Below, in pieces: positions 9,901 to 24,110 of a DNA stretch of 64,000 nt; position 1 is the stretch's first letter; every line of letters starts with the position of its first letter. Both the position numbers and the translations under genes were made by a program. The notes under the pieces are model-generated. The model saw only the letters and a list, made by a program, of their open reading frames with translations, searched no databases and was not told where the DNA came from. The DNA is from Sclerurus mexicanus (lineage: Eukaryota; Chordata; Aves; Passeriformes; Furnariidae): positions 66,588 to 130,587 of the forward strand of contig VWZF01005817.1 in the NCBI GenBank assembly GCA_013396755.1. The letters are read 5' to 3'.

Positions 9901-12900
9901 GTCCATTCTCCCATATGAAATGTGTGTGTGCTCGTCTTGATTCTCCTCTCTTGCTGAATGCGCTCCTGGGCTCTAAGGGGATTTACATGGACAAATGTGT
10001 TGATTCAACATCTGCTGAAAATGAAAGTGGGCTTTTGGGACATGTTTTGGGATACCCAAAGGTCCTGCTATTCTATTGTCTCTTGAATGTGAAATTTAAA
10101 TCTGCCCCAATGTGAAATGAGTACGTTGAAACAGTGATGTGACCTAACCTTTCAATGAACTGTGGAGGAATCCGGGGGCTCTGGGAGATGGAGTGCTTGT
10201 GTGTGGATGCAAGGGATAATGTTGGTGTATGTAGAGAACGTCAGGGGTTTATTTATAGAGGGTTACACAGTGGTTTTAGTAATATTTGTACATTCCTGTT
10301 TAATTACCCTGGGGAAAAAAAGCATTATTTGGTGAAGTAGAGCAAGCAAAGGAAGGTTCTCTGTGTGTGTGCTGATGAAATGCTTTTGTATCACTGATGG
10401 AATAAGTATAACCTGTCACACTTAACAACAATTTTCAGGCAAGAGGTAACCCAGAACTTGTCTGCCCAAGCAACCTACAAATTTAGCACTAGAAAATAAA
10501 GATCAGTGGTTTTGTAGTGAGCTGTACTCGTACAAAAATGTAGCCTCATTTTTGGAGGAGGCTCAAGCTGTTAATACAGAAACAAACTTCTTAGATCGGC
10601 ATTACCTGGAGATGCTTCTCTGGGGTCTGCTACCTGTGCTTCTGGCTTAGCAAGTCTCCTGTTTCAGTCTTCCCACTGTAAAATCACTACAGTGGGCCAA
10701 AAATATAACCTTGGATAAGAGCTCTGTGAATACAGCCATCAGGTGTAAAACCCTTGCGTGTAACATTTCTAAGATTGCCAGGTGCACCTCGGGAGCTGGT
10801 AGCAAACCTGAAGGGAATCGGGTTTTCATTGTCATTTCTTGTAATAGAATGTGATGCTCCAAGGGCTGAGCTTCTGCTGCTGGCTTAGCCTGTTCTCTCC
10901 CTCCTTCTTGTTACTTCGCCATGTTTCAAACACAGCTGTTCCTGACATTAAACTTACCCATCAACACAATTTGAGTGTTAAATAGACTGTGAAACCGAGC
11001 ATTAAAGTCATAATTGTATCTTCTGGGTGGTGATCGCTGCTGGGGAGAAACGGAGCAAGCAAAGAAAGGACCTGACTGGGGGAAACTGCCTCTGCCTTCT
11101 GCTGTCCATGTATTCCAAGGGGCATTCTTTGATTTTCAAGGCTCCCGGACGTGGCCACGAAGGTAATTTTTGGTGTAGGAGGTGTGCGTAGCCCGGCAGC
11201 GTATTTCCAACTACACTAATTTGTTAGTAAGGGGCAGGACGCAGATTCTCCAGGTAATCTGTGGCCGCTGAGCCCCGGGTTGGATGCGCTAATCCTGTCC
11301 CACCCCCACGCAAAAGCTGGCCAATCGTTTCTTAAAACAATGCTGTTTTTTTAGCTTTAATCCGAGCTGATGGCTTGTTCAGCGCCATCGCAACCTGGGC
11401 AAGTTGTCTTGGTACGTCCTGGCTCTCAGGGAATTCCTTTCCCCCATGAGGGAATGGGTTGTGGAATGACAGCAGCATGAGAGGGTGACTCTTGTTTGCT
11501 GGCCAGGTGAGTGTATCTTCGGAAATACAAATTTTCAACCTGGTTGTAAAAGTGAGATGGAGGGCATAGCGTGATTTAATTTTTTTTTTAAATATATATT
11601 TTTTGGGCAGGTCTCTTTGAAATTGAGAAGTGTGAGCTTTTAATATGTTTTCCCTGTGAAATTTCCTCCGTGTGCTTTTTCTGCGAGCTGAATGTAGAAC
11701 TTGACGTGGTTAGAGCGCCGCTGTTAAAGGTTTGAAGTTTGATTTTTGTGCTTGAAGGACAGCAGATCCAGTAGAGCGTGGTGTAGCGGAAACTGTACCA
11801 ACAAGGAAAAGGCAGTTTCACCAGGCTTTTTTTAAAGGTGGTGTCTCTGGATATGGACACTTTTCCTTAAATCACGTTTGCTCAAGCAGGTTTTGGCATT
11901 TCCTTGTTAGAAATGGAGAATTCCAGCCTGTGTTTGAAGCATCCTGGCTTTTCCATGAGAATATGGGTGACCTGAGGGAAAGCTCTGGGCTGTTTGTTGG
12001 AGCAGAATATATAACAATATATAATAACAGTATCTCTGCAGGAAGGTGGTACAGCTTGAAGAATTCCATGCAACTCTTTCCTGCCAGGCTCTTCCAAAAC
12101 ACTTTTTACACAGAGGAGCCATCCAGTGCTTAACAGAAGTATTTAATGGTGAGGGGGTGTGAAAAATAACAATTTTTACAATAGTTCTCTTGCATATGTT
12201 GAATTTTTATTTTTACCATAGTTGTCTTGTATGTAGGGAATTTGAAATGCAGTGTGTTTTATATATAAAATCAAAATAATTCTCTCTGGTTACATCTCTT
12301 GTAGGGTCCTTCATACAATTCAATTTATGCACCAGGCTTCTGATCTTCCCTAGTCCTTGTGATGCCTCTGGATCCTTCTTGTAAATGTCATAGAAAATCA
12401 GTGCAGTTGAAGAGGGTGAAAAACCAGTGCCTTGCAGCTTGTAACCCTTACACTGTGTCCAACAAAACATCATATTGTAAACATAATAAAACATCTCTTG
12501 ACAAATTGCTTTATTAACCCTAATCAGTCTAAAGAGCTAAATTTAATTAAATCTGCTTGTGGATGAGAACATTCTACTCAGGAAGGCTGCACTAAAGGTA
12601 ATCTCTCGTTTTGATTTTTAATGTTGCATGTGAAAATTTGGTTTATCTTTCATTTGCTTGAAGTCATGTAGGAACGTGTTTTTAGGGATTTTTTATTATT
12701 AATTATTTGGAGAGGTCTGATCTCCCCGACTTTTGTGACAGAAATTAGAAGTATCCCTATAATGCTTGAGGAAATAATTTTATCTAGTTGTGTGTAGTTG
12801 TAGATACTTAACCCATACTGAAATGAAAGTTCTGTGTAAACAAAGATCGAACCCTTTTTTCTGACTTGATACTTGAATGTTTCTGTTTTGAACTCCGATT

Positions 12901-15900
12901 TATTAAAGGACTTAAGTCCAAACAGTAATTTACTTTTTAAATACCTTGATTTTTAGGTCAGCCCTTTCCAGGGAAAAAGATTTCAAGTACATGGCTAGGA
13001 AAGAGAAATGCCACTGAGCGCATCTGAAACCTTTTTTACTACTGAAAAGTTGTCTCGAACTTAAGTTTTTTAAAGGGTACTCACACAATATTGAGCGTCC
13101 ACATTTTTGAGTGGCTTCTATGGTGTTATCCCTCGTTTTAGTATTTTTAAATTAAATTTTGGATGTAGGCTCTGGACATCTGTCTTACCATGACAGCTCA
13201 TGTCCAGCATCGCAACACACGGATTTTCTTCCTTTTTGCCAACAAGCAGTGGGATTGAGGATCTAAACTGCTGCCTTGAGTGCTCAGTATGGCTAGAATA
13301 ATAATTATTTTGACCCCCTACCATTTAAATAGCACTGATATCAACTGCTAGTGTTGGGTCTGTGTAACCTAGTTCGGTTATGCAACCTGGTGAAGTAAGG
13401 CTGGCATGAACACAGTCAAGTGCTGCCTTTAAAAGAGCGTGCTGTGTACGGCACCTGAGAGGAGCAGCAGCACGGCACTGAACAGCCAGTGCTTCCCAAA
13501 TGCCGGAGAGACACGTGCTAAAGCAGAGAGCAAACCCTCTGGAAAACAGGGAGTTGGAAATCCTTCGGTAATCACTACCAAAATCCGTGTCCCTCGAGGT
13601 TTTGACATCAAAAATCTGAGCGTCACTTTGCGCAAGCCTGCAGAGTTTTACAGATTTTATCAGGGATAACTGTGTTATAACTATGTCATGTTACAGCTGG
13701 AAACCTTGAGTGTTATTTATTTCTGGGCGGGATAAAACCCACACTCTTCTGTAAGTGAACACTTGACGGTTTCTTGGGTGTGTTTTTAATATGTTGTTTT
13801 TTTATAAAGGAAGGATTTGGGGATGGAGGGGAAGGAAACAAAGGCCTCCTGGGGGAAAGGTGTGATGCTGGTACGAAGCAAAGGAGCAGCTGGCAAGGTC
13901 TGATGCTGCAGCCTGAGACAGTAGGCAGGTAACCCTCTGTACAACTTTGTAACTCCTGAAGCATTTTTGTCTGCTTCTGTACTCAAATCTCTATTTCTCC
14001 TACTTTGAATGGCATGCTTTACGAAAGGCTTTTTAGTATCCCAAAGAAACTTAGTAATGAGGTCTAAGTGGTGGGTCAGATGGGTTTTTCCAAAGACTTT
14101 ATGCACTCCCGTTCCTTGAGAACATTATGAGGTGCTTTGCTTGTTTGAAAATAACTCCAAAAGGGGATTTTTTTTTCCCCAATCCAGGAGAACTTCCATC
14201 CAGCGTCAGGCAGGCCATATTATTCAGACATACTGTGCACCAGACAGCCAGTTTATATATAGAAGCAACACATTTCTAGTACTCTCTTTTAGTGTGCTAA
14301 GCTTGACAGAATTCCATCTGAGATGCAATAAGTGATTACCCTGATTGGAGTTGCTAGCTGGTGAAGACTGAGGAGAAGAGGGAAAGTGTGGTATAGCAAA
14401 TAAGGAAAATACAGATAATTAATATCGTATGTCACACTGTTACCTTCAAAATATTATACGTGCGGCTAATAAAGCAGTTGTGTGATTTACTGGTTTGTTT
14501 ATTGTCACGCTATCTTCAGCTGGCTTTTGCTTCAGTTCTACAAGAGGAGTGCAGGCAGGCTGGGTGCAGTGGGATATGCAATTCGTCCCAACACTGCCAA
14601 ACCAGGACAATTGTATAAATGGATTTAATTTCCAACTCTGTAGCATTGCAGTGGGTTCTTTGTGAAGTGTGACCTGACTGTGCAGAGAACACCAGATGAA
14701 GTACAGAAATGAGATTTGTTTTGTAAAACATGCTGTTGTTGTTAGTCTTCTGTGCTCTTAGTTATTAATTTGAAATGGCTTTTCTTGCACAATAGTTTTT
14801 AAACCACTTCTATTTTTATAGTGCATGAAAATACTTAGGCAGGGTGGGAGTTGGCAATAAATATTTTTATTCCCTAAAGTGATGGCTCTTGGCCAGCTTC
14901 TGCACTCTTACTCATCATGTGCTAGCCTTGATTCTGCTGAATTCAAGCTTTTTTTTTATCTCTGAGAAGCAGAAATAATTATTTATGCATGATTCTTACT
15001 CCTGAGTGTTGTTTCGTTAATGAGATGCTGCATGTTCCCTAATTCTCGAAAGCAGTTCATTCAGGAGCTTGGCTGGGCCACTCCCATGTGTGACACCATG
15101 CAGCTCAATCAACAGAGATATTGGCTTCAAAGTGTCTTTACTTCTTTCCCAAGTTTTATCAGAGATGGAAACCCCTGAACCACTGAGTGGCTGGCAACAC
15201 TCAGCACAACACCTTTTTTTTCCCTAAAAAATAAATTAAATCAAACTTTCAGCATGAAGGTCTCTCTTTAATAAAAGATCTCCAAACTGAGGGCAGAGTG
15301 TGAGCACAGCAATGAATTGTCACCGTGTTGGTTTGTCTCTTCATTGTGTTTGGTTGCTGATGCGGTGAGATTATGTTACATAAAAATGTAATTCCAAGAC
15401 AAAAAAATCCCCCACGCTCAGAGCTTCCTAGAAGTTGATCAGTCAGTGCTTATTTTGGAAATGGGCTAATTCAGGGGCATGAGAGAAAATCATGGTGATG
15501 CCACCAAATGCTTCAGTAGGCAGATGCCAAAGCACTCTGGGTTTCTTTTGCTTGAATGCAATTTAATGTTGCTGCTTTTAGAAGATAATCAATGTTCTGT
15601 GCCGCTGCTTTCTCACTTTCATGCATCCCATGCTTGCATCAGCTGTCTTCACTATGGAATATTCTAAGCTCATGAAATCCAGGAGTTTTAGTCTTTTTTT
15701 TTGTCGTTAATGCAGTGCAGAAAACAAGAGAAACAATTTCATTTTGTTGTTTGGTGGCTTTTTCTGCCATAGCGTTGTTGAAGATTCCAGGGGAAAGGGT
15801 TATGGCTGGAATGGAAATGCAGAGTGAACTTCCTTCGCTTGGATATCAACTTAAACCGAGAGCAAAGTGATCCTTGACAAAGAACCATGGGAAAATCTCT

Positions 15901-18676
15901 GCTGCTGGGACAGTCCAGTGCTACACTGTACAAAGGGGGGAAAAGTAAAAATAAACTGACCACGGAAAAGGGGAGGATAAAAAGGAGGGAGAGGTGTCTT
16001 CTACCTTGGAACATCTTTGGCAGCAGAGTGTTGGTGTTGATTTTAACAGCTCCTTGGAGGTCGTGCTGTTGTTATGGGAGGGGGCACGACACGTGTGTGT
16101 CTGTCCAGCAAAGAGTGGCCCTTCTGTGAGAGGTGGGGGCAAACACTGCTTCAGTCTTGCCTGACTTGCACAGGCATGAGAACAGAACCCAGCTGTGTTT
16201 GGATTTTGCCTCAGTCCTGCAAATGTACCAAGCAGTTATTCAGGATAAAGTAGGTCGGATTGTGAACTGGCTCAGTTTCTCCAGTCCAGGTGCCACAGAG
16301 GTTTTCTACCTGTGCACACTGCTGGATAATTTTCAGTTCCATTCTGAAACAGATTAGAGATCTTTGGCAGCTTTTTTGCATTCAGCATCTGGGGCGTTTT
16401 GGTTTCTTTTGTGGAAGACCTGTCTTTTCCTGCCTAGATTTGGCAAGATAGGAAGCCGAGATTCAAGGATTACTGAGATGAATTGACTGAAAGGTTAACC
16501 TTGATGCAGCCAGTCCTTCACCTGTCTCCATGACAGGATGGATTTAATCCAGTGCTGGCCTTTAGCATCTGAAATTTATTATGAAGTGATTACATTGGAT
16601 AGAATTGCACTTCAGAAAGCACAGCCTGAGTTAAGCAAAACTTGCAGGGGACCTACTTTCTGTGAGTATAAGCTCCCTGATGCAACAGATGCTGTGTTAT
16701 GATACTTCTAGAAGACAGGAATGTATTTAAAAGCAATACTGCTTTATTAGTAAAAACTAGAGAAAATGAAACCTTGTGCTTGGCAGTTCTTCTCCTCCTC
16801 TAATAACTCCTTTTTCCAGCACAAATTTGAGAAGTTGTGTGTGTGTGTCCCCAAAGTTTGGCGAGTTCAAACTGTATAACTTTCAATATTTCATCTTGGA
16901 GAAGAGAACCCGTAGGACTTAGGAGCTAATGAATGAGGTGAAAGAGTAGGCAGGACAAGCCAAAAGATTCTTAATAGTTCTGGCTGCTTTTCTGTGAAGT
17001 GTACCTTTTATCACAGAGTTTGGACTGGAGTCACTTCCTCTCATCCAAGATTTTTGGCGTCCTGGCTCTTCACTTGATCGAGCTGCAGAGGCTTTAGACC
17101 ATGATTGCTTAGCAGTAGTCTCGAAGTGCTTTTTAAAAGAAGATCTAGAAAAGCATCCTGGTAAAGTTCAGGAGCAGAACTACCACTTCATCCTTTCCTC
17201 CCACTCTCAGGGTGACCAAGCTGGGTGTGTGAGGTGTGTTCAAGCAAAGGGGGCAAGCAGAGCTCAGTTGCTGGCAACAAATGACATCTCTGAATGGGCT
17301 GGGAATGCTCATGTACATCTACTTCTGGTAAAAAGTCTCAGTAAAACACTGAAAAACCAGGTTAGAGCTTTGCACTGTGACTGCAGTTGGGGCTTTCCCC
17401 CAGGTAGGAAGGCTGACAGTTTACTAATTTCTTTTAGAAGGTTATGTTGCCATCTGAAGGTAGAACTTTGTCAAAAAAGACATTGACAGTGATAGCTGAG
17501 AGCTCAAAAATTCACACACCCAAAAGAGGGGCTTGTCATGCTTGTGGCTGTTCGTATGCTCTTAAGGGCTTATGCAGGGGGCACGTCCCTGCTTTAAAGA
17601 TGCAATATTAATGTTACCATATGGTGAACCCATGTTGTAGTTTTGCAAGTTTGGTCTTTGAGATTGAAGTCTGCATGATAGTAAATCTGTGCATAACAAC
17701 TACAATTGAACCAGCCTCTCTGAACTACCAGTTTGAGACCTCTCCATGGCCTCCCTCCATGGCAGCTCCAAGTCCCCCCTGTTTCTCCTCCTCAAAGGTT
17801 GCAGCATCTGTTTTTCCTGTTCTGACAGTCCCCCTGTAGAACCCTGATGGTTGCAGTCATTCAGGTGTCACTTGAGGCTAGCTCCTTAACCTAAAAAACC
17901 CCTAGATTTCCTAATTGCTGCAAATTTTAAGTCGAGGTCCGAGTCTAAATTGTAAGTCGAGATCTGAGTTCCTCATTCCAAAGAGGTGTGAAAGTAAAAA
18001 GAGTCAAACAAAAGCTTAAGAGAAGCATCAGTTCCTTCTGATGCTTTCTCAAAGCCCATTTAATATCTCCAAGTGAATTTTGGGATTTGCTGAAACAGGA
18101 GGGAAAACACACTCTCAGTTGGGTTATCTACAAAGATGTTCATGTTCATCTGTTCCAGCTGCTCGTTGCATTGAGTGAAGCAGTTCCATCATCCTCAGCA
18201 ATTCAGTATGACAGATTATCAAATTGATTCTTTAAAGAAATAACCACAAGAAAGCCCTGAAAAAATTACTCCGGCCTTTGATTTGTACTGGTAATTATGG
18301 CTAAAGAGCTCTCTGACTCGTATAAGTAATGTTAATAACTTTATAAGTATTCTCCAAATATAATTAAAGGAAATTGCATGTTAGAGAAGTAAAGTGGCTG
18401 TGTTGGTGAGGACTAAAAGGCTCCAGTAGAACTGTGATTTAAAAACAAGACCTCACAGAGAAGGTGGCAGCTGCCTGGAAAGGGTTTTGTTGATACTTGT
18501 AGTTTGAGTAAATATTGTTTATATACTTTGTGCACCAAAATTAATCATTGTGTTGAATAATTTCATAATAGTACATATACTAGGCATGCATATTCATGTA
18601 AGGAGTGTTGGTTTTTTGAAGTGCAAACAGTAATATTCAGATGAGCTCTCATATTCTTTGTAAAACTGCAGCTTTA

Positions 18677-18924
18677 TAATCATAGAACAGAATATGTCAA
18701 GGTGGAAGGGACCCATAAGGAGCATCCCAGCAAAGGTTCCCCTAGAGCGTGGTTGGGCACTGAACAGGCTCCCCAAGGCCCCAGTCCTGCCAGAGCTCAA
18801 GAAGTGTTTGGACAACCCTCTCAGGGACAGGGTGGGATTGTTGGGGTGTCTCTGCAGGGCCAGGAGTTGGACTGGATCATCCTTCTGGGTCCCTTCCAAC
18901 TCAGGATATTCCGTGATTCTACGA
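18677..18924. mobile_element. CR1 fold-back: short antisense piece followed by a sense piece
   Basis: 18677-18727 reads AATCATAGAACAG, then GGTGGAAGGGACCCATAAGG, the antisense CR1 3' terminus. From about 18750 the sequence is sense CR1, with TTGGGCACTGAACAGGCTCC, then AGTTGGACTGGATCATCC, GGGTCCCTTCCAACTC and CCGTGATTCTACG up to 18924. The last 50 bp pair with the first 50 bp with few mismatches, so an RNA here could fold into a long imperfect hairpin. The reason for the inverted arrangement (twin priming, or two insertions) is not determined. Confidence 0.8.
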
Positions 18925-21900
18925 CATTAAATCCTTGTGTGTCCAAGTCCTTAAAATTGCTTTTTGTGGTACTGATCTATCTGACTTTTCAACACTCAGC
19001 CTTTAAGGGCGCTGAGTTGAAAGCAGCCGTATCTTTTATCTTTAAGACTTCGTGTGCTTGACAAAAGGAAGGGGCTTTAAGATCCCGCTTCTTTGACAGG
19101 GCTTCTTGTGATTCCTGAAGTGGGGAGTGGAAGCCAGTCTCTAAAATGAAACCAAACTTTTCACATAACCTTTTTCCTCCCTCTTTCTCCCGGTGTAAAT
19201 GTGTTAGAAAACTATTTCTATAGACACGGACGAGCAAAGAGTCCCCCATTAAAGAATTGCCATACCAGGGCATACTGGAATTGACTAATATTGCCAATCT
19301 CTGCTTGAACTGTTGAAGACTTGAAGGACAAGTTCACGTTGAACCTGATCCGCCCTCCTTACCCTTTTGCTCGTTGGCTGGTAGGGGTGAGAGTATCTCC
19401 CCTGCGGTCACTGCTGTGCGGGGATGCCAACAAATAAGGAAGGGCTGTGTTCCACACTGAAGTCATGAGAGTTATTTGGAGAGGGCCGGGTCGGTCGACA
19501 GCTGCGGTGCTCTGCTCGCGTGTGAGCGGCTCGCTTTGGGCCACAGCGCTTATTTTAATGAACTCCAGCTGCAGGGAGCACAGTCCGGAATAGAAAGCAG
19601 CTCTGCCGGGCTCATGGTGTGCTATGGATGCCATGAGTTCTCCAGTCTAGCGGGTTGCAGGCCAAGGTCAGATACAAAAAGGAGGTAGATACCTTTTTGT
19701 TTAGTGCAGAAGTGGCTTCCAGAACACTGAAATTTTGCCTGAAAAGGGAAGATACTGTTGAGGTGGAAGAGGAGGGCGAGGCAGCAATCACATGCGAGGA
19801 ACTGACATTTTTCTGAGAGAGGCAGCTCATAATCTCTGAAATTTATTTTGGAGTTAAATCCGTGGGGGTTTTGTTGCCGTTTGGTTTTAGTTTTGAGTTT
19901 TTCCCCCCTTCCCTTCCAAAAGTCATGTTGATAGTGGCTTACCGTGTGGGATTTTCCTGCTGTTGAAAGAGATTTTCTTTCTGGAGTTTCTGGTTTTCTT
20001 CAGGCAGTGTATCCATGTAGAAGCTTGATGTCCTGCCCTTCAAGCTCTTGCTAAGATAAATGTGACAAAGGAAGCAGAACGGGGTCACTTTAAGGTAAAT
20101 TTCATCCGAAATCAAATAACTTCTCTTAAAATAGAAATAAGAAAACAGAATTAGAAATAAGAAAAGAGCTTTCAAATTTGTTAATAAGACTTAAATGAAA
20201 CTACTTTTAGCTGCCTTTACTCAGGTAAAGTTGCTTCTTGCTGAGTCTAAATATATGAAGTATGGCATCCAAAGCCATAGCTGGCTTACTGGGAATAGAC
20301 AGTGTAGCATATTTTCCTTTTCCTCTGCCATAGGTTGTACATAAATCCTCAAACAGCTTACCATCCCAAAAATAAGCCTGTATAAATATCTGAGCACATG
20401 GAAAAATACCTCTCCTATTACCACCACATTAGAAATCAGAAGAATTAGTCAACTTTAGGCACTCTGTGGGGACCTCTTAAATTAGTAACAATTCTGTGAA
20501 CACAAACATCCAGTTTTTAGGCGGATTTCTGGAAACCAGCTGCTGGCACGTACACTGAGATGACCATTGCTAAGTAGTATTTCAGAGGAAGTATTTGTCT
20601 GTGGGCTTGTAACAGCTTCCAACAGCTGTTGTTTTTCAACTAGAAGTATGCCAAATTTAGGTAGTTTGCCTTGCTTTTCTACTCTTTGTATCCCACTCGC
20701 TTCTCCTTGGATTGTGGCATTGACATAGAGAATTCCTAATTTAAGCTGTGACCATCTGAATGCATGAGTTAGTCACCTGAGCACTTCTAATAATCTCAAA
20801 ATGATCCCGTGGAAGGGAATTAATGCCTTAGGCTGCGGTTGGTGGGGTCTGTAAACCCTCATCTCCAGCTGTCAGGTCTGTATTGATAAGGAAGGCACTG
20901 TTGCAACTGGATGCCTGTGGAAACAATTAGGATGGAAGAGATGCAGAAAAAAAACTCCACTGTTCATCTTGGGATGGTTTGATGGAGGCTCCTTAGTATT
21001 GTGGTGCCCAAAGCTGCCCCCAGGGCTCTCAGTAATCTCAGCCTTCCAGGCACATTTGTGAGTTGTCTGCTAAATGCTTTTCCTGTTAATGAAAAGTTAA
21101 TCACCACCTCTCCCTACAAAACCTGTGGAAGGAAGGAAGAAAGGGAGAGTATTTTACAACTTCTTCTGATAAACATAATTAAGAAGGTGCTAAAATTCTG
21201 GATGTTATAGCTGTTTTGGTCCTGTTCCTGATGTACTTCTTCAGTTAAAGGATAAATGTGACTTTAGTATCTTAATCATCAAAATACAGGATGTTCACTC
21301 CTAGATTTTTAACCACAAACCCTTGCAATTCAGTTTGTCTCCAGCGTGGCTGAGCCTCATTTCTGTCAAAGGAAGTGAAATTTAGGCAGATGCTGCTCTT
21401 TTTCTGGTGGAAGCAAGAACACATTTCCGTGTCTCTGGGCAGCTTTTTGCAGCATACGCGGCTTTCATCACTTCCAGCCCTGCAGCTGAGAATGAAAACA
21501 TTCTTTCAGGTGAAATCAAGTGTTCATGAGGAATTTAGCCCATACAGATTTTGCTTTGTAGGACTGAATTTCTTCCATTCCCTCCCAGGACTGTGGATCT
21601 CATGGATGCTTAGACAGCGGGAATGAAGGACTTACTTTAGTTGGCTGTTCTTGTGAGCTTGTCCTCTTTCTGTTTGTAATAAAGAAATACTCTGCCCAGG
21701 TATATGAACAAACTGACAGTGTCAGCTGACAAATGTGGAAATTAATGCTAAACACGTGATGAGAATAAAGGGATTTTTACTGGATTAACCAGGATTTTGC
21801 TGGAGAACTGGGTTAGAAATTCAGTTTATCAGGTACCAAGGCTGCTGTTTGTTGAATTTGCTGAAATGTCACATCTTTATAAGTTGTTGCAAAGTGTAGC

Positions 21901-23574
21901 TGATGAGTATTTCTAATTTTTATATAGGCTGTTGTTGTTGGCTTAAGTCAAGACGCTGTTTTTAAATGCAATATTCTTCAAATACCTCTGCGCTAACAAA
22001 GCTTAGTAACTTTTTACCTAAGACCACTTTGCCCATAAGGTTTTCTGGAGCGGCATGAACACTTTGAAACCTCCCAGCTACCTGTGAATTTGAAATCAAA
22101 AGCCCAAGGCTCAGATCCATGAAAATACTTTCCTGACTGTCTAGGTCTCAGTGATTTAACAACACCTCGTGCTTGCCCCCATCTCTGTCCTCGTGGTTGT
22201 GCAGTTAAGGCTCAGCTTTGAGGTCCTGGGGCAGGATTCTTAGGCTGATGTGAACATTGCACAGACCCTGAGCTGGTGTTCCCTGGGTGCTTTAGATAAG
22301 TGACTCTTTCAGGTTTGCATCCAGGGCACTGAACACCTGTTTAGAAGTATCTGATCCGAGGAAAGCGGTTCCTATCTGCAAGGTTGATTCTCATAATGTC
22401 CAGCCTGAGCAGTTGTTGGTGGCCGTGGTGACAAGAAGGGAATTGGTGGTTGTATTTTAATGAAAATGAGAACTTCTCAGTAAATTTTTGCATTTCAGTT
22501 GCTCCTTGACAGGGTTTCCTAGAAAGCCCAGTAATGTGTAGATGGACCATTGCTTGGGAAGCTGGGACTGAGAATGCCTGAGGGAAGTGCCGGTGTGAAT
22601 CTGATGGAATGGTCTTTGAGTGCTGCTTTAGTGAACACATTTGAAGGTTAAAAAAAGAGCTGTGCTGAATTCAGGATGAAACGCCCCTGTAGCATAAAGG
22701 GTTTAAATGTCACTGTGAGGCATAAAAGTCTGATTTAGGGAGGAAAGACTATTTTTATATAGCGTGTGTGTTAGAAAAAGCATGGTCACATGCTGTCAAT
22801 TCTGATGCTTCTTTAGGATCAGGACTGTAATAGTCTACTTATATTTAGCAGAACTCCATCTCTGGATGGACACTTGAACATTGGTTCTTATTGTTAAGGC
22901 TGTGGGCAGTTCTGTTGGATGCAGAACCATGCTGGTGCTTTGTGACACTGAAGGAATACAAAGTCAGAGACTTCAGTACTGCTCATGTTAAGGCAACATC
23001 GAAAAGCCCATAAAACCCCCCCAATAATTATGTTTATAAGGAGCATGGATACCTACTAGACAGGAAGGAATCTAGTTTTGGAGAGTGATGTATGCTGTGA
23101 GGAACATGCAGCTTTCCATATTCCTGTTTTGGCTTTCATGTCATCAGAATGGCATTTGCTAGTAGTGAATGCATTTAATGAAACTAATTTTAGAGCTATA
23201 GGTCAGCACTTAAGTTTGTTTTCTCCTTGTTAAGTCACACAACTAGGTCAAGCCTTAGATTTTATAATAAAGAGGACTTTGAGGCCTCATTTCTTCCCCC
23301 TCTGCCAGATACTGTCAAACAAGTGAGAGAACATGGCTGTCTCTGGTTTTGTATTCTATAAAAATCAGATTCCATTTTTTAACACTTGTATCATATTTCC
23401 AGCACTAGGGTGGTGTTTTTTTGTCCGTTCTTACCCCATTTTCCTTTTGTTCCTGATCCTTCTTTTCTTTTGTTAGTGACAGAAATAACTGTTGCGCAAA
23501 TCAGCTGCGTTGTCAGGGGGAAGCTTCACAGTGTGAATGTGATGAAAAATGGCTAATTTTCATTTCTTTCCTTT

Positions 23575-24110
23575 TCTTACTGAGGGGAACCGCAGGGGAA
23601 CGGGCAGAGGAGTAATTTCCCTGCCACCCTGCGGGGCAGTTTGTGGACAGACAAGGAGCGACGGGGCAGCCTCGGCTCGGCTGTGGGTTTGCGAGCTGAA
23701 CAAAGGGAAAGGGGAGCTGCGACCTCTTGTCATGTTGGAGTATCCCTTGGCATCCATCAGCAGTCCGAGTCAGGCTGATTCCCTGGAGCAGCAGATTTGT
23801 GGAGGAGCGCGTCTCCCGCAGAAAGCAGCACATGGCGAGGGCGGTTTTGCCATCTGTCCCTTGTCGCTCGTCTCCGTCCTGGAGGTCGAGCGGGCCGGGT
23901 GGCAGCTGCCGTGCCTGGAGCGTGCTTTAATGCCCTAAGGAGATCGGATCAAGCCCTGCCTGCCCACGAGCTGGGAAAGGGGAATAGTGCACGAGTCCTC
24001 CTGCACAGAGTCCTCCTGTCACTTCCAGAGCTGTCACCGTTCAGGTTCTGCAGCTGCCCCTGCTGGCCTGCGTGCTGCTCGCTGATCCTCGGGATGGAGG
24101 TTTTTATGGG
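23575..24110. promoter_or_regulatory. Intragenic CpG-rich block (orphan CpG island or enhancer candidate)
   Basis: Roughly thirty CpGs in about 535 bp by eye, against near absence in the flanking kilobases. Runs such as GAGCGCGTCTCCCGCAG and GGTCGAGCGGGCCGGG occur. Overlapping open frames on both strands (up to about 129 codons) reflect GC-rich composition; I recognise no protein in them. It lies midway between the two LRRFIP1 promoters. It could be an alternative or non-coding promoter or an enhancer island; nothing in the sequence decides which. Confidence 0.4.

Noticed and set aside
18594..19061. ORFs of 78-119 codons around 18.6-19.1 kb
   Set aside because: They translate CR1 3' sequence on either strand.
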